Below, piece after piece: positions 46,770 to 59,543 of a stretch of DNA of 64,000 bases (the stretch's first letter is position 1; the number at the start of each line of letters is the position of its first letter). The stretch is from Piper betle. Its lineage: Eukaryota > Streptophyta > Magnoliopsida > Piperales > Piperaceae. A program made the translations under genes and the position numbers. Under the pieces are notes generated by a model. The model made no database searches. It saw only the letters and a list, made by a program, of their open reading frames with translations, and had not been told where the DNA came from. Where the stretch lies: the NCBI GenBank assembly GCA_033002965.1, contig JAURVB010002461.1:62001-126000 (forward strand). The letters run 5' to 3'.

Positions 46770-48120
46770 ATACTAAATGTGTACAATGGGGTTGGTGTTA
46801 CTACTACTTGTGGCCTAATTGATTTTATGTGCATAAGATCATGAGATTCTTCGTGTTATTGATAACCTGGTGACTAGGTTGGAGAGATGTGATCTTAGTA
46901 TGTTCTTGTATTTTTTGGGCCACATGCACTGGCGGCGTTTCGATCTATGGTTTTTTTATCAGATTTGAGTGGCATTTCCTTCACCTTCCATTCCTTTGTG
47001 GGTAGCCCAAGTTGTTGTTAGGCAACTATGAATTGATATATCACAAGACACTAGCTAGTTGAGATTAAATATATGCAGCATATTTAGGTGAAAGATAATC
47101 TACATTCGTATAGATAATACAACCATTGAAACACTATGTGATCAAAATACTGTTGATAAACACGCGCTAAGGTAATTCTGTACCGGCAAAGTGATTGAGA
47201 CTCCGAAGACTTTCTTGCACTCATACGGTTTACGCTTAGATGAGATCGATAAGTCATTGCTGGGCAGAAGTGTACCACCGCTTTGATCTGCACAAAGTTA
47301 TGGGACTTTTAATATGCAACGGCTATTCACCTCTTGCTCTTAAAAAAATATGGAAACGAATAGCGTTGAGCCATTATTATAACTTTCTGATAACTTTGAG
47401 CTTGGTACGTAGAGATTCTTATTAACTGTAATAGGCTTAATTGCAATAACCATGTTTATTTCACATAAATTTTACATGATAATTAAGGAATTGATGATGA
47501 GCTATATATGATATATCATGGGCTTTGCTACCATAATAACACTTTTCATATACAGTGTCACATGGCAATAAAGACATATTTGCTACATGCTGTGGCTGCC
47601 CCATCTCCATCACATTGACATTGTGAGGGGTCGTCCCAGGAAGAGGTAAATGTAAACTATGAACATAATCTTATTCAACCAATGACATTGTAAGCATGTA
47701 ATGTGTGGCATCTACTATATATATATACATTAAATTGGGGCATGGACAATGCCAAAATTAGTGGGTATGCTTGAAAGCAACAACTTTGGACATAGGTAAG
47801 CAAGTAGGAAGAAATCTAGGCCATTGATTTTAATTGAAGCCAATGTGTGCAATGGCCGACCTAACCTTGTGTATTGCCTTATTTTTATTTTTCCCAACAC
47901 AAACGTTGTCTCTATTACATCGCTGAGCGCAGGTTTACACCACGATTCACGCTAGTGGTTCACAATTAGAGAAAAGAAACTCTGAGATAGAGGTTGAACG
48001 TACGTAATATAATCAAAAGATTTATGTCAAATCTTCATTATTCGACAATGGTGCTCGATTATGTATAATATGATAATGATGAAATTAGGAAAAGATGAGT
48101 TAACAATTCAAGAGCTATGA
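46770..48120. other. Intergenic DNA between NHL and the BAHD pseudogene
   Basis: No gene is recognised. The stretch 47660-47875 is one half of a direct-repeat pair with 49430-49645. Confidence 0.5.
47660..47875 (+). repeat. Direct repeat flanking BAHD pseudogene, left copy
   Basis: Shares with 49430-49645 the phrases GTAATGTGTG, ATGGACAATGC, AGCAAGTAGGAA and TCTAGGCCATTGATTTTA. The right copy directly follows the BAHD pseudogene, so the left copy may mark the 3' flank of a lost BAHD gene. Confidence 0.7.
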
Positions 48121-48169
48121 ATCAAATAAGAGCTGTGCTAAGCCCGTACGTGGGCTTTACGCTTGTAGC

Positions 48170-49441
48170 CCACCAGCTTCTCCTACCCCACCTCATCGTC
48201 GGCTCTTCAATCCCTGCTTGCTAGATCAAATCTCCCCTCAGATTTTCAGTCATCTCATCTTCTACTATACTCATAACCAAATCAGCGAGGCCACAGTCCC
48301 TGACACATCCCGTCGTCTCAAGTCCTCCCTGTCTCAATGTTTGGTGCAATTCTACCTATTGGCCGGAAAGTATCCAATGCAATGACCGACGAGTCGAGCT
48401 TCACGAAACTATAGTCCATGACCATCTAGAGGAGCTCTTCAAGAAGCCAGACAGGGGATTGTCCGAGCTTGTCCTCTGTAACTATACCTGCACAAAGTAC
48501 TCTGGAAGAGAAGATGCTCTCTTCGCGGTGGAGGCCGACTTCTTCGACTGCGGCGGATTGGCACTGGGAGTAAGCCTCTCCCACTTCGTCGGCGACATGG
48601 CCAGTTTCGTCACTTTCCTCGAACGGTTGGGCCACCACCGGCGACGAAGCGGCGAATCCTCCCCAGCTCAATATCTTCCACTATCACCACCTCTTCCCAC
48701 AAACACCAGGGGCCACCAGGGCAGCGTTCCCTTTTGCCACCGATTCTTTCATGAAGAGGCTCGTCATCGATAAGCACGACGTCGCCCCTCTCCGGCAGAA
48801 GAGCGGCGGTGCCCCCTCTCACGTCGAGGCGCTTACGGCCCTCATGTGCAGGTGCATGGCGAGGGCGACGAGGAAAGGTGATGGCCAAGATGAGAGACGT
48901 TTCATCGTCTCACAGACAGTGAATCTCAGCGGAAGAAGGGAGCCAGCCTTGCCGGACTACGCCTTCGGAAACTTCTGGGCCGTGGCCATTGCGTTGCCGG
49001 AGGGATCCCCGGCCGACGAGCAGGACGGCCGCCTCGAGTTAATAGTATTAAGAGAATAGTGTTGCAAATCATTACCATCAATTTAGTATGGATAATCTTA
49101 TGTTAGCTCAAATTAATACGAACATTTAAATTTACAATTAGAGCCATATACATGAGCTCTATATATACAACCCAAATACTTTGTACCAGCTACAACTTCT
49201 ACTCGGAACAATTTAATGGGTCATATACACTGAGAAGGAATACATAAGGGTACAACTTCTCTGTTTTTAATTATTGCAGGCACAAATTAGCGACAGCATC
49301 AAATACATTGACAGGGCGTTTGTGAAGGAGGTGCAAGGGCCACAAGTGTATAAGAAGCCGATGGAGGCTTTTGAGAGTGCAATGCGATGCAAGCAATGGC
49401 AATCAATGTGCAAGGGCCACAAAGTTCAACTTTTCCAATGA
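48170..49441 (+). pseudogene. BAHD acyltransferase pseudogene
   Basis: A paralogue of the 38.8-kb gene. Exon 1 fragments: SPTPPHRRLFNPCLLDQISP at 48178, then LVQFYLLAGK, where a deletion of about 17 bp (near 48372) breaks the frame. The frame resumes with the catalytic HFVGD at about 48580, breaks again near 48620-48660, and resumes as MKRLVIDKHDVAPL through FGNFWAVAIALPEGSPADEQD to 49035. The expected donor after CTCGAG has lost its GT register. Exon 2 begins at 49280 (AQISDSIKYIDRAFVKEVQGPQ) and ends after about 50 codons without DFGWG. No start codon is seen. It cannot give an active enzyme, but it keeps the base count that shows the 1-nt insertion in gene 1. Confidence 0.9.
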
Positions 49442-49645
49442 GATGCAAACAAAACCGTATTCAATCAATGGCACTGTGAGAATGTAATGTGTGCTGTATA
49501 CTGTATGTAGACATTAAATTGGAACATGGACAATGCTAACTTAGAGGGTATACATGAAAGAAACAACTTTGGACTTTGGTAAGCAAGTAGGAAAAAATCT
49601 AGGCCATTGATTTTATTTAATTAAAGCCTATGTGTCCAATATTGG
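49430..49645 (+). repeat. Direct repeat flanking BAHD pseudogene, right copy
   Basis: Pairs with 47660-47875; see that entry. The spacing between the copies is about 1.77 kb. Confidence 0.7.
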
Positions 49646-49649
49646 ACGC

Positions 49650-51728
49650 CTGGCTGCGAGCTATCACTACCCCCTACATAATGCAATCAAAAGATTGAGA
49701 ATAGAACAAAAAATATTTATGCTTTCTCATCTCCTTTATTTGAGAATGGTGGTTGATAATAATGATGAAACCGGAAAATATAAGGGTCACACATACTTAA
49801 TAATTCATGTTTTGCTTTTGCTTCATAGTCTTATCATCAGGTTTGTTAAAGTTTAGCTTGAGTAAAGAATTTGTTCTCAAGTAGACGCAAGCATCTCACT
49901 ATATATAACACTGGCATTTTACCACATCAAAACTTGCGACTACTCTATATATTAACTTTTACATTAATTAAACACTGGATTCCCATTTTCCCTTCCAAAT
50001 ATTGTAGATCTTACATAAACAAAAAGAATTATAATCAGCCGTAAGTTGCCTTATCCGCGGTAAGACTAAGACCCTATCAACATTAAGATGTGTATAATTG
50101 AAAATATTATTAATTGCTAAATTTTTAAAATTGTCATTGAAGATATTTAATCGATGGTAAAATGCTATTCGCTGAGTGGGCCTTACCGCATATAAGGCTA
50201 TAAGACCTTCCAGGAAATTATTGCTCTAAGAAAAATATAACATAAAAAATCACAGATCCTACACTAATATTTAATTTTCCCTAAAAATATCTAATTACAA
50301 ATACTTCTCGCACACTCTAAGATGAAGTAAAGATGAACATAGAACATATTAGACAATTGTGAGCCGGGATAAATGAGTTAAACACTTGTCAAGGGAGCTA
50401 AGGGCTCAGAGATCCTAGACCTTTCACAAGAAGTTTCAAGAGGGCATCCTTATTCAATCTTGTAAGCCAAGGGGACCACCCTGAAAAGGAAGCTAGTAAA
50501 CCACACAAGGCAAAGGATATCTTCGTTGGAAGATGCTCCACAAGCAAAAAGAACATCCTTTTCCAACCAGGACTTAACATACACTTGTGACCATAAAAGT
50601 GTTGTAGGAACTTTCATCAAGTTAGGAACAGTCACGGGGCATTAGGGTATTAAGTTGTGATCCTACTGTTTTGAGCATGAATCATGCTAAGAGAAAAAGG
50701 ACGGATATCCATTAGTATCGCATAGTGGCGAGGGAATAGATAAAGGTACTAAAGAAGGCTAAAAAGCTTCATGTTTAGAGATTCCAAAGCGCAGAAAACA
50801 CGAAACATGGAATCTAAGGACGTTAAGTTGCCAACATGGATTCCAAGTCAAGTTACCAAGAAGCAAAAACTTGTCCCAATTATCCAAATACAGTGCAAGC
50901 TTTGGAAGTTGCGATCTAGAAAACATGGTCAAAGCTCAGAAGTGTATGTACTATATACTAAGGAAAAAATAAAACAATGACAGGAATATTTGCAAATCGC
51001 TTCACAAACGCTTTGACAAGCAGTATTGTTCAGTAATTGAGATAATGTCACACGCCAAGTTTGTTTACAACTATTAACAAACAAGCATCTCACTTTACAA
51101 GAAAAAGACAGGAATATAAACAGATCTGACGCAGCTACACATTTTGGAATTTCAATTTCAAATTGGAATGATTAGTTAAATGGCCTGCAAATTCTTTTTT
51201 ACACATCTACGTAAGATAATAAATCAAATTATAGAGCACCAGAAGCTTTACTTTTGTTAGCTCATTGGCAGTGGCTAATACTGAACAGAATCACAAAAGG
51301 CCTCTTCAGGACTGTGCTAAAAAAATTGCAATTTAGATTATTATCATAAAAGGTGCTGGACTCATGTTTCGCATCTTACAGTCAAAAAATGCAATATGGA
51401 AGCACAGCAAATAATTAACAAAGAATCCTTCCCCTGTTTCGTTATTTGTTCTGTTATTTTGTTTTTCAATCAGAAATTTAATGAAAGCTGCATAAAATTT
51501 GGCGCAAAGAGATATCAAATCCAAAAGATAGATACAACACACAAGGAGTTATTTTGCTGATATCTGTACCTCAGATTTTTACATACAAACGCAGATATGA
51601 ACTCATTAAAAAAATGCAATCACTCACGAAAAATAAAAACAAAGAAATTAGGTAAGTACAGGGCAGAATTTACTGATACCTTTACAAAGAGATTTTTACT
51701 CACAATTACCCACCAGAAGGAAAGGCTA
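49650..51728. other. Intergenic DNA 3' of EXO70A1
   Basis: Mostly AT-rich. A less AT-biased stretch at 50395-50640 has overlapping minus-strand frames of about 60 codons but no recognisable domain; it may be a retroelement scrap. Nothing else is supported. Confidence 0.45.
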
Positions 51729-54700
51729 TCACTTTTGCTCATTAGGCATGTTTCCTTCAAATAAATTGCCTAGCATTGTTTCAAGCTCTTCTGGTGTATA
51801 TCTCATGTATTTCTGAGGAGCCTTGCCCCCTTCAACAAGCGGCCTGAAATATGTTTCCGAAAAAATATGTTGAAATAAACGTCTACAAGTTACGCTGTTC
51901 ATGTTTACACTAGTTGTTTACGGTTTTAGATACTAAACATCAGATCCAATATTCACAAACACAGATTAAAGGTATTCAAGACTTACCCAAATCTTTTAAT
52001 GAAAGATCTGTAAGCAGGCAGAAGAACTTCTGCGATAGACAGTCTTAAATGTTCCCGTAATTCATTATCAGGGACTGTCCACTGACATTGACGAAGATGT
52101 AGCTCCTCAAATTGCATATTGAATGACTTGAATCTAAATCAAATGAACATAACATCACCTTTTCAATGTCACAAGACTTTTAAGTAACATTTAGTAATAA
52201 ATGACACCCAAGGACGATGTCCATGAGAACATGTTATACACCTGTCCTTAACCATTGCCCTTGAAACTCCACTACTGTTTCCCCCTTCACTTCCAGGAGG
52301 GCCACTACCACCTGAAGAAGTCAAGCCTTGTACAGAAAGGCACTGCAGAATCTGTAGTGACAAGCAAGCAACTTTTTCTACCAACTTGTAAATGGAAAAA
52401 ACATCTTCTACATACACTTGACAAAAAAGTCTAAACTAACTTTTCACTAAATGATCATCCATAGATGCAATACAAACAAATTCCCAAAGATATTGTACAT
52501 GAAAAAATATTTCATACCTATATGCTGCCAATCCCAAATTTAAAGAAGAAAACACATTTAATTTAAGATTTGTAATCACACACCCGCACCATTAATCACA
52601 ACGACTCATTTGGTACTTGTGAACACAGATGAGACCCATCCAGATAAAATAGAAGTAAAGAAATATAGGCATGAAATAATATGGCCAGTACGAATGCAAG
52701 ACTAAGGAAGATAAACAATTGAAAATGAAGAAAATAAACATACAAGCACCCAATTCAACGTTCAGCAGTCTGTAAAAAATCAACGATTGCAGTCAAGACG
52801 AAGTAGCTTACTACATGAGTCTCACCTTTCCCCATGACACTCTCTTGTATTGATTTGCATGCTGTTGAACAATTCTACGATGTCTTTGCACCCAATCATC
52901 TCCCAATAAATCCTTGGCTTCTGACCTGATAAAAAGTCAGAATGTAGCATTGGCACAAGGGATTAAAAAGAGTTGAAATATAATGCCACAAATGAAAATC
53001 CAGATAAGGAAGAGCTTACTTTCGTACAGATCTGACCATATAATGTATATTATTCATAAGGAATAGTTGTGTTATTGAAGGATCCTTATATTGCTTTGAT
53101 TTGCCATCTAAATTGGTCTGAAGAGCTTGCATTATACGCATTGTCAAATCTGCCAACTGTGTGTTTGAGTCTTTCCCACCACTATCAAATTCCTGGAGAA
53201 GCTGCTTCAACGTTGATTGATAGCTGCATAAAAGTAAAAGCAAATATCATCAACAGATGCTTACCATATCCAAACATTTTGTCAAATGAAAGAAACTACG
53301 AACAAGATATTTGAGTCCGAAATATTTAAAAATGGGAAACAGGTAAAGGGCAAACATGTGATCAAAAAAATCTCATAACACTGAAAAAGAAAATTTAGAA
53401 AAGAGTCACCAGGAATCCCATATCACTGGAAAAGAAAATTTAGAAAACACAATCACCAGGACTTACTCAAACAGAAATTTCACATAATTGATAACATAGC
53501 TTGTGAGGGGATGAACAGTTCCATCCAGCACAGCCGTCTTGGTAGCATCTTTCTCAACAGCCTCCTCAAAGTCACCAAAAGTTTCTTGGGCCGTCTGAGC
53601 CAGCCCTTTTGTCAATGATACTGCAGCTTCACGCATAACTGAGCAAGACTTTCCTTCAAAAATAGATTCCATCTGACAAACAGTGAGAGTAAAGTGAGAT
53701 CATATATAGGAGCTATAAGTTGTTATACACCTCAAAAGAGGGGGAATGAGAAGAAGGTGATGCCCACTTGTAATTTACGCATTGTAATTTACACTTTGAA
53801 CTTTCCATTTTCAAGTTTAATATCTATAATCTGCTCGAAATGAGCAGCAAGTGTAAATATACTACTGCAGCCAACCATCAAAAGAAGTCAGCTAATTTCA
53901 CAACACAAAGATCAATATCATAACAGTGTAAAAAAACATAATAAAAAACTCATTATTTTTAGTGTTAATATTCAGTAGCAGAAACTCCTCATTGTCAAAA
54001 CCAAAATGCATTTTCTTCATGTGCTAAGTTAATTTATTCTAAAGCAGAGTTGCATCCAAATTGCTACTCGTTTGTGCCATCTTATGCAATTACTGTGATC
54101 CAAATCATGCTTTGGACCACGAATTAGCATAACTGCATATAAGAATGATCAAACAAGGTCAGCCCATTATCATTTTCATCCCTTGTTTCTGTCAAAGCCA
54201 AAGTAGCAATGAAAGGTGGAATATGATTGACTCACTGATCTTGCATAAACATCCAAATAATAAATAATTTGCTCAAAGTAATCTATCTTTTCAACTTTGA
54301 TAAACAAATTCCAAATAAAACACTATCCACTCAAAAGTAGAATCCAAAGGACTTTCAAGTTCTAAAATTAAATGTGCACAAGCCAATCAAATTGGCTCAA
54401 TGCACATCCCTGAGAACCTACTTGCTATTATCTAAAATTTTTTATACCGTTACATACAAAATATGAAACAATAATATAGATACCTCAAGCTGAAGTTCGT
54501 GCATAACTTCATACATATCAAGAAGTACAAAGAGCTTTTCAGGTGACCTTTTACTTTTAGCTATGGCTTCTCCAAAACTTAATAGCATTGCCATACTATT
54601 TGAAGTAACTTCAGAAAAGATTATTTCTCCAAATTCAATTCCTTCAAAAATCTGATCACTCAATTTCTTCTCAGCTGCAAAAAGCAACTTGACCTGTTGC

Positions 54701-57216
54701 ATGTAAGTGAAAAAGAAAATTAATGAAGATAAATATGTAACCAAAATACATGCCGCAAGCTATGAATCATCCTTACAGCAATGCGCATGTAATGAATCCA
54801 ATTTCCAATTTTTGCCTCCAGAGCTTCCCATTGCATTTTCTGCACGTCATCCTTACTTAGTCTTTCCACACCCAGTTTTCGAAGGCTTTGTTCCAGCACC
54901 GACGAGCGAATTTCCCTGAACATTTATTGCAAAAAAAAATGAACATCATCAACTGCAAGAAGCAATAAACTTATTGATCCTTTCAAAAAATCTTTTCACT
55001 AATTAAAAACTTCTTTGAACCATTACTATCTCAATCTAAACAACTACGGACTTGATGGAATATCATACCTCCAAAATTTAGTTAAAGATATTGGTCATGA
55101 AGATTACCATTCAAAGCAAAAATTACCAATGGTCATTAGAGACAGGCATAGATTACTTTACCTATATATGTTTTGTAGTTGCTGCCGATGACCAGCCTGT
55201 ACCATCTGAACTACTAAATCATGCAGAAGAGGCACAATCCTTTGTGGAATCAAAGTTGGAGGAATATATACAGCATTTTCTAAGCTCTTCGCCTGATTCA
55301 CGTCAGGAAGGCTGTCTTTGTCGTTGTCGTGCCCAGGAGAGCCAGATTGGCGAGAATTATTAGGTAGGCAGTCAAAAAGACGGTCAGGCTCAATGGGTTT
55401 GCTGAAAATCAACAGAATGAAACCTGCAATTATTCTTCTTGTGAAATCTATAATTCAGAACTAACACATTGCAATTTCTTTCAATCTTATGACTCACGCC
55501 ACCACTAAAAGAATATTATTGAACACAAACATTAGATAGCATGCATCCCACTACTTGTCATTTTGTCAAGATCGTATTGAAGTGCACTTGCTATAAACAG
55601 GCTTATAACAGTTCAGACAATATGAAAATGGAGATAGTATATGCGAGATGATCCATATATCAGATCAAATGGCTGACAGAAAAATCCATAATCCTAAGAG
55701 AATGAAATTGCAATAAATAACAGGCCAACCCACAAATTGCTTTAAACAAAAATTCGGGCTTTAGACAATATAAGTTACTAAAAAATAAGACCTTTGATAA
55801 GCTAAGCATGCCAACATCAAAATATGAGTAACGAAATGAGCCAAAAACATATACTTAAATTATGTAAACAAACCTATGTGCGTTCAACAGCTGTCTAAAC
55901 TCCTCTTCTAGTTTAAGTATGGCCTTCTCCAGTAAACCATTAGCAAGGTTGACGAATCCATCACTACTCTTAAAACTCTTATTGGAGCTGAAGAACTGCA
56001 CATTGCTTCTTAGCTGATCAACAGCCTCTAAGTAGCCTTCTATATTCTCATGAGGTCCTTTAAGTATCTTAGCCTCAGCCTGTATGATCAATCACATAAA
56101 ATAAAAGTAAAAATGCTTACAAGTTGAAGACCATATCCTCGCTTTTTTTGTCAACCAATTCCTAATAAATGATATACAAACATAAAAAGCCAGCTATAGA
56201 ATATTTTTACATCTTCAAGACACAATCCTTACCCTACCCATCAGCCAACTCCTAATAAATGATATACAAACATACAAAATTAACTATAAGATATTTCTTC
56301 CTTCAAGCCATAATAATCCTCCATTCAATGAACTTGGTAAAACGAAATTAAATGCAGGACATTTCTTCCTTCAAGTCATAGCAATCCTCCATTAAACAAA
56401 CTTCTAGCACATCGCTTGCAGGCCTCACGCTTTAATTATGTTAATCAATCAAACAACTCAATCACCTGTCACTAGGTATTCGCGTCAATATAGCTTCAGA
56501 AACCCATATCTCATGACCTACAAAACTCCAATTTGTAATCAATTTGCTCCCCAATCCCAAGTAAAATCCACGAAGAGATCTTTGTCTATACTATATATCA
56601 ACAAACTTCTAACTCCAAAGGGTTTGCAAATGGGTAGAGAAACAAAAGGAAGTTTGGCATGATCATCTCACGTAAATTCACAAACAGTTGCATAATTATA
56701 ACCACAAGATCTCCCAGACCACACAGATACAGAATCAATCTTCCCCTAAACTCAATAAATTTCATTTAGCATCTATCAACAGAGATAACCTAAATCCCTC
56801 AAAATAACTTAACATTTGCAAAAGAAAAAATGGTGAAAAGATTAAAAAAACCTGGCGGGAAAGATCAAATTGCTTGAGGATCACATCGGCCGACTTGAGC
56901 GTCTTGTCGATGTTCTCGTGCGCCCGCCGAATCGAATCCATCTTCACCTACAAAACATTTGCCGGAAAGCAAGGGGGGAAAAGTGAAAAAACCAGCGACG
57001 ATCTTCGCCGAGAAAGCGAGGAAGGAAGAGAACCTGGGTGGGGCGCATGGCGGCGTCGAGGGCGGAAAGGCGGTGGTCGAAGGAGCCAAGGATGGTGACC
57101 ATGGCGTTCGTGTTGGCCCGGCTCCGCCCGAGCGCCTCCCTCATCGCCGCCGCCCGCTCGGCAAGCGTCCCCAGCGACCGGTCCTCCGCCCCGGCCGCCG
57201 CTCGCACGGCCCCCAT
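51729..57216 (-). CDS. EXO70A1: Exocyst complex subunit EXO70A1
   Basis: A complete gene of 12 exons: 57216-57034, 56947-56852, 56079-55874, 55401-55162, 54915-54777, 54693-54484, 53672-53467, 53223-53020, 52925-52826, 52351-52242, 52133-51987 and 51843-51729. They sum to 1956 nt, 651 residues, with all phases agreeing and GT-AG borders throughout. EXO70A1 is the exocyst subunit that tethers secretory vesicles to the plasma membrane by binding phosphoinositides. Diagnostic blocks: [19 protein letters not shown] (exon 1), [107 protein letters not shown] and the C-terminal [19 protein letters not shown]. Exon 1 is very GC-rich while later exons are not. The alanine-rich first ~20 residues are specific to this copy. 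No lesion was seen. Confidence 0.97.
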
Positions 57217-57999
57217 CGGCGGCGCCGCCCCCTCAAAATCCGGAGTTCGAAAATTTCGAATTTAGTTGTGGAGGATTCGATAAGATTAAATGTTAATTTT
57301 TAAATATTTATAAATTGATTATTTATGATTAAAAATTTTAAAAAGTTTAATGATTAATGACTGTTAGGTGATTTGCCAACCAGGATATGAGGAAGCTGAT
57401 TAATTATATTTAACATGAAAATTGTTAATTACGCAGCTCATTATCTAACTAATTGCTTATGAAGTTTGCAATATTTAGGTTCTGTTTCAATTATTCAAGG
57501 TCCATCTGATTTCTAAGCTCAGTGTGGCGTGTTAACTGATAGATTTCTCAATTGGTAATTAGTTTTGGGTTAATGATATTATTTAATGATGGAATTGATA
57601 ACTCTAATAATTTGTGATAGTTATGTAAATTTAATTAAATTTTAAAAAATAATAATTCATTTAAAAATTTTAATTATCATTTTCAAATTAATTAAATTTA
57701 AAAATTAAATTTTTTTATTATTGTTGGCGGTTATAATAGCGAATATTTGAAATTGTTAATTATTTCCATAAGAAAAAACTTCGTTAGCCATAGTTTTGAG
57801 GTCAACCATAACCTCTTATTGCGGCCTCTGTTTTGTTTTGACTTCTTGCAAAGGCCTCGCCGCCTCGGCGGCTTGGTCCCAATAACAAGAAGAGAAATTC
57901 TAATCGTAGCATCAGTCCCACTGCTATATATCCACACTCCAATGATCGTAGTTATTTATTACATACTAAGAACACAGTGCTAGCTTACTAAGTTTTTCT
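57217..57999. other. EXO70A1 upstream region
   Basis: AT-rich DNA without a recognised gene. No convincing TATA box was seen within 150 bp of the EXO70A1 start, in keeping with a broadly expressed gene. Confidence 0.4.
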
Positions 58000-58206
58000 T
58001 CACTGCAGGCTAGAGTATCGATTATTATCAATGCACGCGTACAAGTGCAGGTGGGGCAGCTTTATATGGCGTGAGTAACTCCACTCTTGAGGAAGAAGCA
58101 TCTGACATGGATGTTGATCAGTCACTGCTTGCGTTCCCAAAGGCAGGCCTCCCTCTGGCGGCGGCTTTTGCTTCTCCTCCGTGCAACCTGCCATGCCAGA
58201 CATAAT
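58000..58206 (-). CDS. Hypothetical short protein (about 68 residues)
   Basis: The minus-strand frame from Met near 58206 (MAGCTEEKQKPPPEGGLPLG) to the stop at 58000 has protein-like composition in its first half. The upstream in-frame extension to 58359 is hydrophobic. No family is recognised and there is no other support, so it may be chance. Confidence 0.22.
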   Translation of the reverse strand: MMSGMAGCTEEKQKPPPEGGLPLGTQAVTDQHPCQMLLPQEWSYSRHIKLPHLHLYACIDNNRYSSLQ

Positions 58207-58449
58207 CAGACCAACGAGTACAACAAGATCATGAGAGATTCCAATGTGGATGAAAAAAGCAGAACCCAAAACGGAGAGCATGTCACATAGTTTAGAGAAC
58301 AAAAATCGAGGAGCTGGGAAGGCAGATATATGAAAGATGAACGAGAAATACATGATCATCAGTAGGTATTCCCATGCTCCTCCACCTGCAAATTTGGACT
58401 TCCGCCTCGATCAAAAAATTTGAAGACCAACGGTAGTGACTAAGGTCAC

Positions 58450-59543
58450 AGCGCTATTTTCAAATATATGGTAGGAAGTCATGAGGTTTTGGAATCACAA
58501 TTAAGATCAGTTACCTGCAGGTTGCAAATGGCAAATGGAGCAGGTCAGAAACACAGAAAAATTGAAGCCAAAATAATGGAGCTCACGAACAGGAAGCACA
58601 TGCACAACCAATGTGAACATATTTGGATCCCACCAGGTTGGGCAACTTTAGTCGGACAAAGTGACCATTTTTTTGTCATTGGTCAGATTATCTTTGTTAT
58701 CCAATTTTCGTAAATTGGTCATGATCTCTCAAAAACACTTCAGACTGAGGTCGGTCGGGTTTGAACATGCACATCTCTACACTCACCCTTTGTCGAGTAT
58801 AAAACATTGACTTATTATCTTATTATTATTACTGATTAGTGTCAAGCCTAAGTTATACATAGTGTTTATGTTTATGGCTCTATAAACAAAGGGTTGTGTG
58901 TGATGGAGTATGTCCAAGAAGAGTGCTGGAATGAAGCTAGCACACAGTAATCAAGCGACTCAGACCTGCTTTCAAGAAACAACTCAAACAGCTGCAAAAA
59001 CCCATTCAAAAACACTTTTTGCAATCAATCGAACATGAAAACTAAAATGCTAAAGCAGTACATTTCAGGCCAAAAATAAGCCAACGACAGCCATTTTGTT
59101 GGAGGTGGAATCAATCGTGTGAAAATAACAGCTGAATGTCATGTGCACTAGCAAAGCCTTCTTTTTTTCTTCAGAACTAGCAATCAGTTTGCTGTCATTA
59201 GAAAACCATACAGTAAACTTATGTGCCCCTCTTGGGTCAAGAACAGAAGAACCCCCTCAATTGGCCTGGGAGTACTGTTTTAACAGTTAGATATCACCTA
59301 ACGTGTTTGGACATTAAATGAACACTTTTGCCAATCAAGTCAGGACTTCATGCAACCATGTCATACAATGATACCAATATAGCTTACAGGTAGAGTTTAG
59401 TAGACACAAGAGGTGTAACATTGATTTTCCAATGCTTATAGTTTTGTTATTCCAATGAAAAAAACAGAAAACCAGGACCAACAACTTTCAAATTCCAACG
59501 CAAGGGCTGATGCAAATGGGCAGTTAACGTTGTATATTGCATC
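58450..59543. other. Region 3' of CTF7
   Basis: No gene is recognised. It holds the CTF7 3' flank and AT-rich DNA. Confidence 0.45.

Noticed and set aside
50398..50640. Two overlapping ~60-codon minus-strand frames
   Set aside because: No domain recognised; the composition hint is too weak to call a gene or an element.
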